Assembly (NCBI GenBank): GCA_937916485.1
Contig: CALFSV010000122.1
Span: 1 to 32,078, forward strand
Length of the DNA stretch: 32,078 nt
Direction: 5' to 3'
Source of the DNA: an uncultured Paracoccaceae bacterium
GTDB lineage: Bacteria; Pseudomonadota; Alphaproteobacteria; Rhodobacterales; Rhodobacteraceae
Part shown: positions 17,209-25,013 of the stretch, piece by piece
Position numbering within the stretch: the stretch's first letter is position 1
Layout: each line of letters opens with the position of its first letter
Translations under genes and position numbers: made by a program
Notes under the pieces: model-generated
The model's input: only the letters and a program-made list of their open reading frames with translations
What the model was told of the DNA's origin: nothing
Databases searched by the model: none

Positions 17209-17358
17209 GGCGCGGGTCCCCGACTGTGACAGGGTTGCATCTAACGCGGGCAGGGGCCGAGGGGAAGGGCGGGCCGCGCCCTAAGTCCCGACAAATGCGT
17301 TGTCAGCCGCGTGATGCCGGTTCGGCAGCCCCGGGACAACGCCCGGTTTTGGATGCCC

Positions 17359-17799
17359 TCAGACCCGTCGATCCAGACGTGTCGACAGGTGAATCAAGGA
17401 TTCCATTGCTTGCACCCCGTCGATCTCGCCGATCTTGTCCAGCGTGGTGTCAAGATCGAGGGTGGTCGGCGTCCGCAAGAGGCAGCACAGGTCGAACCGT
17501 CCCGAGGTGGTATGCACGGTTTCGACTGCCGTCAGTCGGCGCAATTGGGCCAGTACGAGGTTCAGCGCGGAAGGCGTGATGTGGATCAGCACAGTCGCCC
17601 GGATCTGACTGCGCGAAATGTCGGGTGACAGGCGCAGGGTGTAGCCGTCTATAACGCCAGTCCGTTCCAGCCGGTCAAGCCGGGCCTGAACTGTTGTCCG
17701 GGCCAATCCCATTTTCGCCGCCAGCTGCGCGACAGGCAGCCGGGCGTTGCGGCTGAGATGCGCGATCAGGCCGCGATCGGTTTCATCGAGATCTGTCAT
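17359..17799 (-). CDS. Lrp/AsnC family transcriptional regulator
   Basis: This 146-residue protein has an N-terminal winged helix-turn-helix (DLDETDRGLIAHLSRNAR, then VAQLAAKMGLARTTVQARLD, residues 4-42). A C-terminal RAM/AsnC ligand-binding domain contains VHTTSGRFDLCCLL, equivalent to the conserved TGxYDL motif. Such proteins form octamers that sense amino acids. ATG 17799 gives the standard N-terminus, with GAAAGG 9 nt upstream. A start at 17910 would add 37 non-family residues. It is divergent from the decarboxylase gene at 17918, with 118 bp between them, so control of that gene is likely. The ligand may be an amino acid such as ornithine, lysine or arginine (inference). Confidence 0.92.
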   Translation of the reverse strand: MTDLDETDRGLIAHLSRNARLPVAQLAAKMGLARTTVQARLDRLERTGVIDGYTLRLSPDISRSQIRATVLIHITPSALNLVLAQLRRLTAVETVHTTSGRFDLCCLLRTPTTLDLDTTLDKIGEIDGVQAMESLIHLSTRLDRRV

Positions 17800-17819
17800 T
17801 CCGTCATGCCTTTCGTCAC

Positions 17820-17855
17820 TTTGCCGAAACTTGTCTGCGATTTGTGCAATTTGCC
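17820..17855. promoter_or_regulatory. Candidate Lrp-type operator between regulator and decarboxylase genes
   Basis: TTTGCC occurs at 17820-17825 and 17850-17855, 30 bp apart. A related TTTGTG at 17841-17846 falls 21 and 9 bp from these. The near-helical phasing on one face fits Lrp-family octamer binding. The motif itself is not a known consensus, so this is weak. Confidence 0.3.
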
Positions 17856-17917
17856 TGATCTGTCTGACGAGAGTCGATGCCAATCTTCTCTCAAACCAAG
17901 AGTGGGGCAAAGCAGAG

Positions 17918-19036
17918 ATGTTGCACGAAACGGTAATGGCGCAGTCGCCGCAAAGCTTTCTTGACGGAACCTCGCTTGACGGGCCGTTTCACTTTTTCTG
18001 CCCCTTGGCCCTGAATCACCGAATTGCGTCGTTTGTGGGTGGGTTCCCGGGGTTGGTGAACTTTGCCGTCAAGGCCAATCCATCCGAAGAGGTAATCGCC
18101 CAGATGGCGCGGCAGGGTATCACAGCTTTTGATGTCGCTTCGGTAGACGAGATCGAGACTGTGTCCCGATTGTGCCCGGATGCCGATCTGCATTACCACA
18201 ACCCGGTGCGCAGCAGGGCAGAGATTGCTGCAGGGGTCGCGGCGGGAGTCGCGTCATGGTCCGTCGATGACCCGACCGAGTTGGACAAGCTTTTGTCGTG
18301 CGGTGCGGAAGGGCAGATCGCGGTGCGCTTTGCCTTGCCCGTCGCGGGTGCCGCCTACCATTTTGGTGAGAAATTCGGCGCTACGCCTGCGCTGGCGACG
18401 GATCTGCTGGCCCGGGTTGCCGAAGCCGGGCGAAAGCCGGCCCTGACTTTTCATGTCGGGACCCAATGTTCGATTGCCGATGCATGGACGACCTACATCA
18501 CGACCGCCGCCGGGATTGCCAAAGCCGCCGGGGTCCAGCTTGCCAGCCTGAATGTCGGTGGTGGGTTTGCTGCCGGACGGGATGGGACACCACCCGATCA
18601 TTCCTCTGTGTTCGAGGCGATCATTCGGGCCTGCTCGGCCTTTGACGTGCCCCCTTTGCTGGTCTGCGAACCCGGGCGGGGCCTTGTGGCAGACGCCTTT
18701 GCCTATGCGGTGCGGGTCAAGGCCAGGCGCGCGGATGCTGTCTATCTGAACGACGGTATCTATGGAGGATTGGCCGAGTTTCCCTCTATCGGTGCGTCGG
18801 CATCGCGCACGATTCGTCCTCATGGGGCCTTTGCGGAACAAACCCGGCCCGTAACTGTCTGGGGCCCCACCTGCGACAGCCTTGACCGCCTGCCAAGGCA
18901 GCTTGACCTGCCGATTGATGTGGCCGAGGGCGATTGGATCCTGTTTTCGTCGATGGGTGCCTATGTCACGGGGCTAAGCACCCGCTTCAATGGTTATGGC
19001 GATTGGGAAACCATTTGGGTCACGGCATTGGAATAA
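17918..19036 (+). CDS. Fold-type III PLP decarboxylase (ornithine/lysine decarboxylase-like)
   Basis: This 372-residue enzyme of the alanine-racemase-fold decarboxylases would convert a basic amino acid to a polyamine precursor such as putrescine. All family motifs are present: FAVKANP with PLP-binding Lys52, YHNPVR (93-98), HVGTQ (179-183), NVGGGFA with the phosphate-binding glycines (212-218), EPGR (251-254) and GPTCDSLD with catalytic Cys319 and Asp320, donated across the dimer interface. Ornithine is the likeliest substrate, but lysine or another cationic amino acid is possible. ATG 17918 has no ideal Shine-Dalgarno, and ATG 17936 is an equally plausible start. It is divergent from an Lrp/AsnC gene that probably regulates it and is followed 70 bp later by the CoxL-like gene. 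Confidence 0.9.
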   Translation: MLHETVMAQSPQSFLDGTSLDGPFHFFCPLALNHRIASFVGGFPGLVNFAVKANPSEEVIAQMARQGITAFDVASVDEIETVSRLCPDADLHYHNPVRSRAEIAAGVAAGVASWSVDDPTELDKLLSCGAEGQIAVRFALPVAGAAYHFGEKFGATPALATDLLARVAEAGRKPALTFHVGTQCSIADAWTTYITTAAGIAKAAGVQLASLNVGGGFAAGRDGTPPDHSSVFEAIIRACSAFDVPPLLVCEPGRGLVADAFAYAVRVKARRADAVYLNDGIYGGLAEFPSIGASASRTIRPHGAFAEQTRPVTVWGPTCDSLDRLPRQLDLPIDVAEGDWILFSSMGAYVTGLSTRFNGYGDWETIWVTALE

Positions 19037-19106
19037 GGGCCGATCGCTCTGGACAGTGCGGCCTGCCCCACTAGGGTCTGACCAATATCTTTACGGAGGC
19101 AGACAG

Positions 19107-21404
19107 ATGGAAAAGTTCGGGCGCAGCCAATCGGTCAAGCGGGTCGAGGATGTTCGGTTTCTCACAGGCCAGGGCCGCTATGTGGACGACATCGCGCCGG
19201 AAGGCGCCCTGTTCGGCTATGTCCTGCGCTCGACCATGGCGCATGGCACCATCACCAGCCTTGATGTCAGCGCCGCGAAAGAGGCCCCGGGCGTCCGTCT
19301 TGTACTGACCGCCGACGATCTTGTTGCGGCGGGCGTCGTCATGGGACTGCGTGGCACGCTGGTCAAGAACATCGACGGTACCAAGGGCGCCGCACCCGAA
19401 CGTCCGGTCCTTGCCCGCGACAAGGTCCGCCATGTGGGCGAAGCACTGGCCTTTATCGTGGCCGACAGCATGATCGCGGCCAAGGACGCGTCAGAGCTGA
19501 TCGAGGTCGAGATTGAGACCGAAGCCGCCCACGTGGCCGTGGCCACAGGTGGTCCGCAGATCCATGACGAGGCGCCAAACAACCTGGCCTTTGACTTTGG
19601 TCTGGGTGACAAGGCTGCGACCGAAGCTGCCATCGCCGCCGCCGCCCATGTCGTGACGGTCGAGATCCCCGACAACCGGGTCATCGTCAATTCGATGGAA
19701 CCCCGCGGCTGCTACGCAGAGATGGAGGGCGACCGCCTGCATGTCTGTGTGAACGGCCAGGGCGTTTGGGGCCCCAAGACCGATCTGGTCCGGCATTTCG
19801 GACTGGACCCGGCCGATGTCCGGGTGACAAGTCCTGACGTCGGTGGCGGTTTCGGCATGAAGGGGATGGTCTATCCCGAGATGATCCTGACTGCTCAGGC
19901 GGCAAGGGTTCTGGGCCAGCCGGTCCGCTGGATGTCCGAGCGGACCGAGGCCATGCTAAGCGACAACGCCGGGCGCGACCTCTCGACCACGGCGACGCTG
20001 GCGTTTGATGCCGGCCATCGCATCGTGGCCTACAAGCTCGATACCATTGCCAACATGGGGGCCTATAACTCGCAATATGCCCAGCCGATCCAAACCGAGC
20101 TTTTTGCCAAGGTCATGCCGGGAACCTATGACATCCAGACTGCCTGGATGCAGACCAAGGGTATCTATACCAACACCACGCCCGTCGATGCCTATCGGGG
20201 GGCAGGACGGCCCGAGGCGATCTTTGTCCTTGAACGGGCGATGGATCATGCGGCCCGCAGTCTTGGCATCGATCCCTGGGACCTGCGCCGAATCAACTTT
20301 ATCCGCCCCGATCAGTTTCCCTATACCTCCGTCACCGGCGTCACCTACGACGTCGGCGAATTCGCCCGGGTTCTGGGCGTGGCAGAGGGCAAGGCGGACA
20401 AGGCCGGCTTCGCTGCCCGCAAGGCGGCCTCTGCGGCGGCGGGCAAGCTGCGCGGGCAGGGCCTGTGCTACTACATCGAAAGCATTCTGGGCGATCAGAA
20501 TGAAACGACCACCGTCGTCTTCGACGACGACGGAACGGTGCAGATCCACGTGGGGACACAATCAAACGGGCAGGGACACGAGACGGTGTTCGCCCAGTTC
20601 CTGGCCGATCAAACGGGCATCCCGGCCGACCGGATCAGGGTTGTTCAAGGCGACAGCGACATCATCCCGACAGGGGGAGGCACCGGCGGGTCCCGGTCGG
20701 TGACGGTGCAGAACACCGCTACACTGGCCACGGTCGAGACGATGATCGAGGCCTTTTCTGCCTTCCTGGCCGAGGATCAGGGGGCGGATGCTGATAGCGT
20801 CACCTTTGATGACGAGCGGTTCCGGATCCCCGGTTCAAACCTGACGCCGACGATGCTTGATGTGGCTGACATGGCGCGTGCCGCCGGCAAGACCGAGTTT
20901 TTGCGCCATTCCCGGCGTATAAAGCTGGAAAACCGGTCCTTCCCCAACGGGGCTCACGTGGCCGAGGTCGAGATTGACCCCGAGACCGGCGTGGTGACGG
21001 TGGATCGCTATACGGTCGTTGATGACTTTGGCAACTTGATCAACCCGATGCTGGCCGAAGGGCAGGTGCATGGCGGGGTGGCGCAGGGTCTGGGCCAGGC
21101 GCTGACGGAACATGTGGTGTTTGACGACGAGGGTCAGCTGCTCACGGCCACGTTCATGGACTATGCAATGCCTCGGGCGGACGATATTCCGATGATCGCC
21201 TTCAATTCGGAACCCGTCCCTTCGATCTACAACCCCATGGGGATGAAAGGCTGTGGCGAGGCGGGTACGGTCGGCGCCCTGGCGGCTGTGACAAATGCCA
21301 TGCAGGATGCTGTCTGGGATATTGGCCTGCGAAACATGACGATGCCGTTCACGCCAATGCGGGTCTGGACGATGCTGCAAGAGGGAAAGCGTGCTGCTGC
21401 GTGA
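19107..21404 (+). CDS. Molybdenum hydroxylase large subunit, form-II CoxL-like, orphan
   Basis: This 765-residue member of the xanthine dehydrogenase/aldehyde oxidase/CO dehydrogenase large-subunit family binds Mo-molybdopterin cytosine dinucleotide. The active-site loop is AYRGAGR (362-368), the form-II signature. Form-I CO dehydrogenases have a Cys-bearing AYxCSFR loop, so CO oxidation is not expected. Other motifs are DVGGGFGMKG, GTQSNGQGHET, TGGGTGGSRS and the catalytic Glu718 in GCGEAGTVG. GGAGG at 19095-19099 precedes ATG 19107 by 7 nt. The small [2Fe-2S] and medium FAD subunits, which normally complete the electron path, are not adjacent: the flanks are a decarboxylase and a DUF2235 hydrolase. 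It must borrow partners encoded elsewhere. The substrate is unknown. Confidence 0.93.
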   Translation: MEKFGRSQSVKRVEDVRFLTGQGRYVDDIAPEGALFGYVLRSTMAHGTITSLDVSAAKEAPGVRLVLTADDLVAAGVVMGLRGTLVKNIDGTKGAAPERPVLARDKVRHVGEALAFIVADSMIAAKDASELIEVEIETEAAHVAVATGGPQIHDEAPNNLAFDFGLGDKAATEAAIAAAAHVVTVEIPDNRVIVNSMEPRGCYAEMEGDRLHVCVNGQGVWGPKTDLVRHFGLDPADVRVTSPDVGGGFGMKGMVYPEMILTAQAARVLGQPVRWMSERTEAMLSDNAGRDLSTTATLAFDAGHRIVAYKLDTIANMGAYNSQYAQPIQTELFAKVMPGTYDIQTAWMQTKGIYTNTTPVDAYRGAGRPEAIFVLERAMDHAARSLGIDPWDLRRINFIRPDQFPYTSVTGVTYDVGEFARVLGVAEGKADKAGFAARKAASAAAGKLRGQGLCYYIESILGDQNETTTVVFDDDGTVQIHVGTQSNGQGHETVFAQFLADQTGIPADRIRVVQGDSDIIPTGGGTGGSRSVTVQNTATLATVETMIEAFSAFLAEDQGADADSVTFDDERFRIPGSNLTPTMLDVADMARAAGKTEFLRHSRRIKLENRSFPNGAHVAEVEIDPETGVVTVDRYTVVDDFGNLINPMLAEGQVHGGVAQGLGQALTEHVVFDDEGQLLTATFMDYAMPRADDIPMIAFNSEPVPSIYNPMGMKGCGEAGTVGALAAVTNAMQDAVWDIGLRNMTMPFTPMRVWTMLQEGKRAAA

Positions 21405-22476
21405 CTGGTTCCTTGGCCTTCGAAACCGCCGCCCGCGTATCAAGGAAACGCGGGCCCGGCGCAGAGGGCCTGCGACCCACTTCATTATTCTTGATGGCAC
21501 CATGTCGAGCCTGCGACCCGGCTATGAGACCAACGCAGGCAAGACCTTCAAACTGCTACGCGAAAGCGGCTACGTCGCGAACCGGACCATATACTACGAG
21601 GCCGGTATCCAGTGGCGCGACTGGAAGGGGACGCCGGATGTCCTGATGGGGCGCGGCATCAACCGGCAGATCGAACGGGCCTACGGCGTCCTTGCCTCGC
21701 GCTGGCATCCGGGTGACCGGATCGTGCTTATCGGCTATTCCCGGGGGGCCTATGCGGTGCGGTCGCTGGCCGGTGTTGTGGGCCTGGTCGGCCTTGTCCG
21801 GTCGAATGATGCAACGGTCCGGAACATTCGTCAGGCCTACCGGCACTATCGTTCGGGCGGGCAAACCGACGCGGCGCTGACGTTTCGACAGCTTTATTGC
21901 CATGCCGATGTCGAGATCGAGGTCGTGGCCGTCTGGGACACGGTCAAGGCGCTAGGCCTGCGCTTGCCCATCATTTGGCGCTGGGCGGAAGCCCAGCACA
22001 ACTTTCACAACCATGCGCTGGGCAACCACGTCCGGCACGGGTTCCACGCCCTGGCCCTTGATGAGTGGCGCGAGGCCTATGCCCCTGTCATGTGGATGAC
22101 CGATGACAGCTGGACAGGACAGATGGAGCAGGTCTGGTTCACCGGCACTCACGGCGATGTGGGGGGGCAGATCAACGATTTTCAGGCGGCGCGGCCCCTG
22201 GCCAATATCCCGCTGGTCTGGATGCTGGGGCGATTGGAGGCTTGTGGAGTGCCCTTGCCCGTCCGGTGGCGCGACAGGTTTCCCTGCGATGTCACCGCCC
22301 CCTCGATCGGGTCGTGGCGGGGCTGGGGCAAGGTATTCCTGTCTCGCCGCCGCCGTATTGTCGGGCGCGACCGGTCCGAACGGTTGCACCAGACCGTCCT
22401 AAGGTCGGTTGTTGGGCTTGACCGGGTAAGTCCGGTACCAGTGGCCGGTGTCGGAGCCTCCGGCGGGGATATTTAG
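21391..22476 (+). CDS. DUF2235 alpha/beta-hydrolase protein
   Basis: This 361-residue protein has the DUF2235 pattern shared with some type VI phospholipase effectors: FIILDGT (31-37), nucleophile elbow GYSRGAY with Ser117, VWDTV (181-185) and GTHGDVGG with His254 and Asp256. A lipase or esterase activity is inferred. No type VI genes or signal peptide are seen, so a housekeeping cytosolic role is more likely than effector function. The GTG start at 21391 lies 14 nt inside the CoxL-like gene, with GAGGGAAA just upstream, so translation is coupled. The N-terminus is strongly basic (RNRRPRIKETRARRRG). The last residues (ASGGDI and stop) are encoded by an extragenic repeat, so the true ancestral C-terminus may have been replaced. 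Confidence 0.87.
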   Translation: MLLRDWFLGLRNRRPRIKETRARRRGPATHFIILDGTMSSLRPGYETNAGKTFKLLRESGYVANRTIYYEAGIQWRDWKGTPDVLMGRGINRQIERAYGVLASRWHPGDRIVLIGYSRGAYAVRSLAGVVGLVGLVRSNDATVRNIRQAYRHYRSGGQTDAALTFRQLYCHADVEIEVVAVWDTVKALGLRLPIIWRWAEAQHNFHNHALGNHVRHGFHALALDEWREAYAPVMWMTDDSWTGQMEQVWFTGTHGDVGGQINDFQAARPLANIPLVWMLGRLEACGVPLPVRWRDRFPCDVTAPSIGSWRGWGKVFLSRRRRIVGRDRSERLHQTVLRSVVGLDRVSPVPVAGVGASGGDI

Positions 22477-22489
22477 AGCGAGATGAGGA
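22457..22489 (+). repeat. Extragenic repeat, CCTCCGG..TATTT type, copy 2
   Basis: CCTCCGGCGGGGATATTTAG is followed by AGCGAGATGAGG. It aligns with 14001-14031, with one indel on each side of GGGGA. Its TAG (22474-22476) is the stop codon of the DUF2235 gene. It sits between that gene and the converging thioesterase gene. Confidence 0.7.
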
Positions 22490-22521
22490 GGAGGGGCCCG
22501 CCCCAGCCTTGCGTCATCCCA

Positions 22522-22544
22522 GCCAGACGTCATTCTAGTCTGGC
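22522..22544. repeat. Hairpin spanning the thioesterase stop codon
   Basis: GCCAGAC (22522-22528) pairs with GTCTGGC (22538-22544) around a 9-nt loop holding the TAG of the thioesterase gene. There is no T-run on either strand, so it may be a 3'-end stabilising hairpin or part of a Rho-dependent end rather than a classic terminator. Confidence 0.45.
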
Positions 22545-23008
22545 GTCATGATGATGCAGGTGGTGGTCCCGGTGGCGTAGAGCCTGCCATCCTCGATCCC
22601 GCGGATCTCTCCATGTGCGACCGCGGTCGAGCGTCCGGCATGGTCGAGGTAGCCTGTCGCCCGCACCGCCATGCCCGGCGGAATGGCGCGCGTAAGGTTC
22701 ACCTTGTATTCGAGCGTTGTGTAGAGCGACCCCTTGTGCACCGCCGTCATGACGGCGCAGCCCATGCAACTGTCCAGGATCGTGCCGTACCAGCCGCCGT
22801 GCACAGCACCGGCCGGGTTGAGATGTTGGGCCAGCGGCGTCCCTTCAAAGCTGACCTCGCCGGGAGTGACCTGTGTCAGTCGGTAGTTCAACCCGTCCGA
22901 GATCGCCGGTTTCCGGGTCGTTCCGGCCAGCATGCCGTACATGTAGTCGAGCCCGGACATCGACAGGATGATGTCCCGGGGGGACGCGGTGCTTGTATCG
23001 TTGGACAT
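22535..23008 (-). CDS. PaaI-type hotdog thioesterase
   Basis: This 157-residue single-domain hotdog protein is predicted to hydrolyse acyl- or aryl-CoA thioesters in the cytosol as a tetramer. The PaaI motif is clear: NPAGAVHGGWYGTILDSCMG (64-83), with His70 and Gly71-72 and catalytic Asp79, followed by the long strands VNLTRAIPPGMAVRATGYLD and STAVAHGEIR. GAGG sits 5 nt before the ATG. Its start is only 41 bp downstream of the metF stop, so it is probably the second gene of a metF operon. Any link to methionine metabolism is unproven, and the substrate is unknown. Confidence 0.9.
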   Translation of the reverse strand: MSNDTSTASPRDIILSMSGLDYMYGMLAGTTRKPAISDGLNYRLTQVTPGEVSFEGTPLAQHLNPAGAVHGGWYGTILDSCMGCAVMTAVHKGSLYTTLEYKVNLTRAIPPGMAVRATGYLDHAGRSTAVAHGEIRGIEDGRLYATGTTTCIIMTPD

Positions 23009-23049
23009 GGGGCCTCAAACGGACGGGGTTGCGGGGCAACCCTGCCGGT

Positions 23050-23916
23050 TCAGGCGACCTCCTGCAAGCTTGCCTTGGGCAGAAGTCCAAGCGCGTGACA
23101 GACATCGCGTGTCAGTTCTGGCCGGTTGAGGGTGTAGAAGTGCAGGTGGTCCACGCCGCCTTGCAGAAGGTCATCGCAAAGTTCAGTGGCCAGCGCCGTG
23201 GCCAGCAGGTCGGTTGTGCCGTCGCGGGTCGCATTCTCGAAGGCGTCGTCAACCATTGGCGGGATATGGGTGCCGCACATGGCGGCGAACTTGCGTGCCC
23301 CACCCCAGTTTTCGATCGGCAGGATGCCTGGCAGGATGGGCGCGGTGATCCCGGAGGCGACGCAGGCGTCGCGGAAGCGGAAGAAGGTTTCCGCCTCAAA
23401 GAAGAACTGGGTGATGGCGGAATGGGCACCCGCGTCGATCTTGCGCTTGAGGTGGTCGATATCTGCCTGGGTGTCGGCGGCATCGGGGTGCTTTTCGGGG
23501 TAGGCCCCGACCCGGATGCGGAACTTGCCCGTTTGTGCCAGCGCCTCGATCAGCTCGACCGAACCTGAGAAGCCGTTTTCAACGGGTGTGAACCGGCCTG
23601 CGCCCTTCGGCGGGTCGCCCCGCAGGGCGACGATTTCGGTGACGCCAGCGGCCGCGTAGCCTTCGGCGATCTGCATGGTTTCCTCGCGCGTGGCATTCAC
23701 GCAGGTCAGATGGGCCGCGACGGTCAGGCCGGATGTCTTGTGAATCGTGCTGACCGCCTCGTGGGTCAGCGTCCGGGTCGTGCCGCCAGCGCCGTAGGTT
23801 ACAGAGACAAAATCCGGCTCGAGCGGGCCAAGGGTATTCACACAGTCCCAAAGCCGGAACGAGCCTTCGAGGTTCTTGGGCGGGAAGAATTCGAACGAAA
23901 GACCTGTGCGTGACAT
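23050..23916 (-). CDS. metF: Methylenetetrahydrofolate reductase
   Basis: MetF reduces 5,10-methylene-THF to 5-methyl-THF, the methyl donor for methionine synthesis. The 288-residue TIM-barrel flavoprotein begins MSRTGLSFEFFPPK, with the catalytic Glu in FEFFPPK. It continues with DFVSVTYGAGG, AHLTCVN, ALRGDPP and TQFFFEAETFFRF, all family signatures. ATG 23916 has AGGAG 6 nt upstream. A longer frame from 24003 would run through the MetR operators and is rejected. It is divergent from metR across a 105-bp region carrying two MetR boxes, so activation by MetR with homocysteine is expected. The thioesterase gene follows. Confidence 0.97.
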   Translation of the reverse strand: MSRTGLSFEFFPPKNLEGSFRLWDCVNTLGPLEPDFVSVTYGAGGTTRTLTHEAVSTIHKTSGLTVAAHLTCVNATREETMQIAEGYAAAGVTEIVALRGDPPKGAGRFTPVENGFSGSVELIEALAQTGKFRIRVGAYPEKHPDAADTQADIDHLKRKIDAGAHSAITQFFFEAETFFRFRDACVASGITAPILPGILPIENWGGARKFAAMCGTHIPPMVDDAFENATRDGTTDLLATALATELCDDLLQGGVDHLHFYTLNRPELTRDVCHALGLLPKASLQEVA

Positions 23917-23942
23917 CGGATGCTCCTGTAAGCGTTGAACGC

Positions 23943-23970
23943 TTGTCTCATGCTGCGCAATCTGAGACAA
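23943..23970. repeat. 8-bp inverted repeat in the metF-metR intergenic region
   Basis: TTGTCTCA (23943-23950) and TGAGACAA (23963-23970) form a perfect inverted repeat with a 12-bp spacer. The right arm overlaps the first MetR box. It may be a further regulator-binding site or an extended MetR contact. Confidence 0.5.
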
Positions 23971-23975
23971 ATTCA
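23963..23975. promoter_or_regulatory. MetR box 1 (one mismatch)
   Basis: TGAGACAAATTCA matches the MetR consensus TGAANNNNNTTCA with one mismatch (G for A at position 4). It starts 31 bp before box 2, close to three helical turns, and lies 47 bp upstream of the metF start codon. Confidence 0.65.
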
Positions 23976-23993
23976 TAACCTTCACCACGATAA

Positions 23994-24006
23994 TGAAATC
24001 CATTCA
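23994..24006. promoter_or_regulatory. MetR box 2 (perfect)
   Basis: TGAAATCCATTCA is an exact match to TGAANNNNNTTCA. It ends 15 bp before the metR GTG, so it could also serve autorepression. Its placement between metF and metR is where MetR operators are expected. Confidence 0.8.
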
Positions 24007-24021
24007 CATAAGGGCGCGCCG

Positions 24022-24933
24022 GTGCATATCGAATTCCGCCACCTTCGGACCATCAAGGCCATCCACGATACGGGCGGTCTGGCCCGCGCCGCGGACCAGC
24101 TGAACACCACGCAAAGCGCCTTGTCCCACCAGATCAAGGGGATCGAGGATCAGGCGGGGGTCGAGCTGTTCGTGCGCCGCTCCAAACCGCTGAAACTGTC
24201 AGCGGCGGGCATGAAACTGCTGGCGGCGGCGGAACGTATCCTGCCCCAAGTTGCCGAACTGGAAGCCGAGTTCGAAGGGCTGGTGAGTGGCAAGTCGGGG
24301 CGTCTGCACATCGCCATCGAATGCCACGCCTGTTTCGAATGGCTGTTCCCGGTGCTGGAGCAGTTTCGCAAGGCCTGGCCAGAGGTCGACGTGGACATTC
24401 GCCCAGGCCTTGCCTTTGACGCCCTGCCAGCGCTGCGGCGTGAGGAGGTCGATATCGTGATATCCTCGGATCCTGAGGACTTGCCCGAAACGGATTTCAC
24501 ACCTCTGTTCGACTATGACCCGGTCTTTGTCGCTTCGGCGCAGCATCCGCTGGCGGGGAAGAAGTCGATCGGGGCCGAGGATTTTCGAGGCGAGACCCTT
24601 ATCACCTATCCTGTCGATCGCCCCCGTCTGGATGTGTTCAGCCAGCTTCTGACCCCCGCCAAGGTAGAGCCCGGGTCGATCCGCCAGGTCGAGCTGACGG
24701 CGGTGATCCTGCTACTTGTCGCCTCGAACCGGGGGGTGGCGGTTTTGCCGGACTGGGTCGTGCGTCAGGTCAGCTACAATTCGGACTATGTTACGCGGCC
24801 ACTCATTGGCCCGAACGGACCGATCAGCCGCAGGCTTTATGCCGCAACGCGGGTTGAAGACACAGCCCGACCCTTCATGGCGCACCTGATCCGGTTGGCC
24901 CGACAAGAGGCGGTGAAGCTGCAAAGGGCCTGA
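24022..24933 (+). CDS. metR: LysR-family regulator MetR
   Basis: This 303-residue LysR-type regulator activates methionine and one-carbon genes, with homocysteine as co-inducer. The N-terminal winged helix-turn-helix (MHIEFRHLRTIKAIHDTGGL, AADQLNTTQSALSHQIKGIE, LFVRRSKPLKLSAAG) matches MetR specifically. The C-terminal periplasmic-binding-like domain covers about residues 90-303. I chose GTG 24022 because this is the standard N-terminus and AAGGG lies 9 nt upstream. The longer frame from 23935 would read through the operators. It is divergent from metF with two MetR boxes between, which supports the assignment. Monocistronic, as suhB follows after 80 bp. Confidence 0.94.
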   Translation: MHIEFRHLRTIKAIHDTGGLARAADQLNTTQSALSHQIKGIEDQAGVELFVRRSKPLKLSAAGMKLLAAAERILPQVAELEAEFEGLVSGKSGRLHIAIECHACFEWLFPVLEQFRKAWPEVDVDIRPGLAFDALPALRREEVDIVISSDPEDLPETDFTPLFDYDPVFVASAQHPLAGKKSIGAEDFRGETLITYPVDRPRLDVFSQLLTPAKVEPGSIRQVELTAVILLLVASNRGVAVLPDWVVRQVSYNSDYVTRPLIGPNGPISRRLYAATRVEDTARPFMAHLIRLARQEAVKLQRA

Positions 24934-25013
24934 GCAAGGCCGCTTGCCTCTTGTTCCTTTGAGGGCATAGCCCTATACGCCCCCTCTGGACAGGATCGGA
25001 CGGAGACCTAGGC

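Noticed and set aside
17266..17358. Hairpins AGGGCG/CGCCCT (17266-17282) and CCGGG/CCCGG TTTT as terminators between the Lrp gene and valS
   Set aside because: The first lacks a T-run on the minus strand. The second has T residues only on the plus strand, where no gene ends.
23935..24021. Extended N-terminus of MetR from the ATG at 23935
   Set aside because: It would translate through both MetR boxes. The family N-terminus starts exactly at GTG 24022, which has a good ribosome binding site.
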